Made by a program: the position numbers and the translations under genes. Below, piece by piece: positions 12,457 to 13,449 of a stretch of 13,449 nt of DNA. How positions within the stretch are numbered: the stretch's first letter is position 1; each line of letters begins with the position of its first letter. Origin of the DNA: DATKMS01 sp041497995 (GTDB lineage: Bacteria; Desulfobacterota; Binatia; HRBIN30); contig JBGQHM010000173.1 of the NCBI GenBank assembly GCA_041497995.1, forward strand, positions 1 through 13,449. The letters run 5' to 3'. A model generated the notes under the pieces. That model ran no database searches. It worked only from the letters and a program-made list of their open reading frames with translations, and was not told the DNA's origin.

Positions 12457-13281
12457 ATGGCGTTCCAGGACATTCTCTACGAAGCGAGGGACGGGGTAGC
12501 GTGGGTCACGATCAATAGGCCCGAGGTGCGCAACGCGTTTCGCGCAGAGACGGTCGATGAGATGGTCACGGCCTTCCGCGACGCGTGGGCCGACCCCGAC
12601 GTCGGCGTTGTCGTGCTGACCGGCGCCGGTGACAAGGCGTTCTGCTCCGGCGGCGATCAGAAGGCGCGCGGTGCGGAAGGCTACGGCGGCAAGCCGGGCA
12701 TCGGGCTCGACGTGGCGTCGCTGCACAGTGTGATCCGCAGCATCCCGAAACCGGTCATCGCAATGGTCAACGGCTTCGCCATCGGCGGCGGTCACGTCCT
12801 GCACGTGCTCTGCGATCTGTCGATCGCGGCCGACACCGCCATCTTCGGTCAGACCGGGCCACGCGTCGGCAGCGTCGACCCGGGCTTCGGCACGGCGTAC
12901 CTGGCGCGCGTCGTCGGCGAAAAGAAGGCGCGGGAGATCTGGTACATGTGCCGCCAATACACGGCGCAGGAAGCACTGCAGATGGGACTGGTGAACAAGG
13001 TCGTCCCTGCGGCGCAGCTGCGTGCCGAGGTCGAGCAGTGGTGCGGCGAGCTCCTGGAGAAGAGCCCGACCGCGCTGAAGCTGGCGAAGTACTCCTTCAA
13101 CGCCGACACCGACAGCATCCACGGCATCACCGAGATGGGCTTCAGCGCGTTGGAGCTGTACTACCAGACTGCGGAAGCGCAGGAAGGCCGCAACGCGTTC
13201 ATCGAGAAGCGCAAGCCGGATTTTAGGAAAGCCAGCAGCCATCAGCCTTCGGCTGTCAGCAAGGACAAGACAGACTCATAG
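12457..13281 (+). CDS. BadI/MenB-like crotonase (ring-cleaving or ring-closing CoA enzyme)
   Basis: The protein is 274 aa from ATG 12457, chosen because GGGAGG (12447-12452) precedes it. Motifs are WVTINRPEVRNAFR, AFCSGGDQKARG (61-72), NGFAIGGGHVLHVLCDLSIA (105-124), FGQTGPRVGSVDPGFGTAYL (130-149), VVGEKKAREIWYMCRQY and LYYQTAEAQEGRNAFIEKRK. GSVDPG and MGFSALELYY recall BadI (2-ketocyclohexanecarboxyl-CoA hydrolase, ring opening). CSGGDQKARG and QEALxMGLVN recall MenB (naphthoyl-CoA synthase, ring closure). The two families share the catalytic Ser/Asp (S139, D141) and Tyr. No men genes are visible, and BadI is slightly favoured. The last ~16 residues after PDFRK are repeat-like intergenic sequence read as protein. 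Confidence 0.87.
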   Translation: MAFQDILYEARDGVAWVTINRPEVRNAFRAETVDEMVTAFRDAWADPDVGVVVLTGAGDKAFCSGGDQKARGAEGYGGKPGIGLDVASLHSVIRSIPKPVIAMVNGFAIGGGHVLHVLCDLSIAADTAIFGQTGPRVGSVDPGFGTAYLARVVGEKKAREIWYMCRQYTAQEALQMGLVNKVVPAAQLRAEVEQWCGELLEKSPTALKLAKYSFNADTDSIHGITEMGFSALELYYQTAEAQEGRNAFIEKRKPDFRKASSHQPSAVSKDKTDS

Positions 13282-13286
13282 GACCC

Positions 13287-13331
13287 GATCTGAGCTGAAC
13301 GCTGAAAGCTGATCGCTGATAGCTTCAGATC
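13287..13331. terminator. Hairpin between convergent genes, containing GCTGA heptads
   Basis: GATCTGAGCT (13287-13296) pairs with AGCTTCAGATC (13321-13331), with one bulged base. The loop holds near-tandem heptads ending GCTGA. It lies five bases after the stop of the + strand crotonase and covers the stop (13325-13327) of the convergent proB-like gene. It could act as a terminator for both; there is no long T-run. Confidence 0.5.
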
Positions 13332-13449
13332 AACACCAGATCATCGCGGTGGATCACTTCCTCTGCGAGCTTGTACCCGAGGGCGCCTTCGATAGCGGCC
13401 GAATGGAGACCTTTAATCTTTTCCAACTCGGTGGCGCTGTAGTTGACCA
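13325..13449 (-). CDS. proB: Glutamate 5-kinase, C-terminal end (partial)
   Basis: The window edge cuts the gene; only about 41 C-terminal residues are present: VNYSATELEKIKGLHSAAIE, then GALGYKLAEEVIHRDDLVLI. This fits the end of the PUA domain of glutamate 5-kinase, where NYSSxELxxIKG and EVIHRDDxVL are usual. The enzyme makes glutamyl-5-phosphate, the first step of proline synthesis. The catalytic kinase domain would lie beyond 13449. Confidence 0.82.
   Translation of the reverse strand, partial: VNYSATELEKIKGLHSAAIEGALGYKLAEEVIHRDDLVLI

Noticed and set aside
12268..13242. 324-codon open frame on the - strand opposite the BadI/MenB-like gene
   Set aside because: The + strand frame has an unmistakable crotonase sequence and a ribosome-binding site; the antisense frame has neither.

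Overview
The window is GC-rich and gene-dense. It looks like a chromosomal piece of an uncultured proteobacterium-like, Gram-negative organism, possibly a deltaproteobacterial or Binatota-type lineage. This is an inference from an FG-GAP/dockerin-type secreted protein, two desulforedoxin-like mini-proteins, an OmpA-type porin, and many acyl-CoA genes with GTG starts. I see no rRNA, tRNA, CRISPR array or transposase gene.

Layout. (a) 79-1248 (+) encodes a secreted FG-GAP/dockerin-like protein. Its 3' end runs antisense through a decayed copy of the 3' end of the downstream esterase gene. (b) 1250-1782 (-) is a compact toxin-antitoxin pair (DUF4258 toxin, YgiT-type zinc-finger antitoxin) with a perfect 14-bp palindrome just upstream. 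It lies between the esterase remnant and the intact membrane-anchored esterase (1864-3150, -). (c) 3325-4533 (-) is an acyl-CoA dehydrogenase with isovaleryl/long-chain-type active-site architecture. (d) 4643-5713 (-) is an OmpA-family protein with two hairpins at its 3' end and a 24-bp near-palindrome upstream. (e) 5833-6705 (-) is a rhomboid protease. (f) 6781-10453 (-) is a nested unit: desulforedoxin 2, two tandem CTAG-bounded repeats, enoyl-CoA hydratase-like gene 2, acyl-CoA ligase, enoyl-CoA hydratase-like gene 1, one inverted CTAG-bounded repeat, desulforedoxin 1. (g) 10534-11943 (-) carries YgfZ- and BolA-family genes, preceded by a tiny internally deleted methyltransferase-like remnant. 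(h) 12151-13281 (+) carries a DUF427 protein and a BadI/MenB-like crotonase. (i) The right edge holds the 3' end of proB (-).

How the genes may work together. Acyl-CoA ligase, acyl-CoA dehydrogenase, hydratase-like proteins and a BadI-like ring-cleaving hydrolase would together cover most steps of an alicyclic or aromatic acid degradation route, but they are not one operon, so this is a hypothesis. BolA, YgfZ and a desulforedoxin next to each other suggest an iron/iron-sulfur theme.

The most unusual structure is a roughly 79-bp repeat family bounded by CTAG at both ends. Inverted copies enclose the ligase/hydratase cassette almost exactly from its start codon to its stop codon, and CTAG supplies TAG stop codons to two neighbouring genes. 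Intergenic heptad repeats and inverted repeats also form or alter the 3' ends of several other genes.
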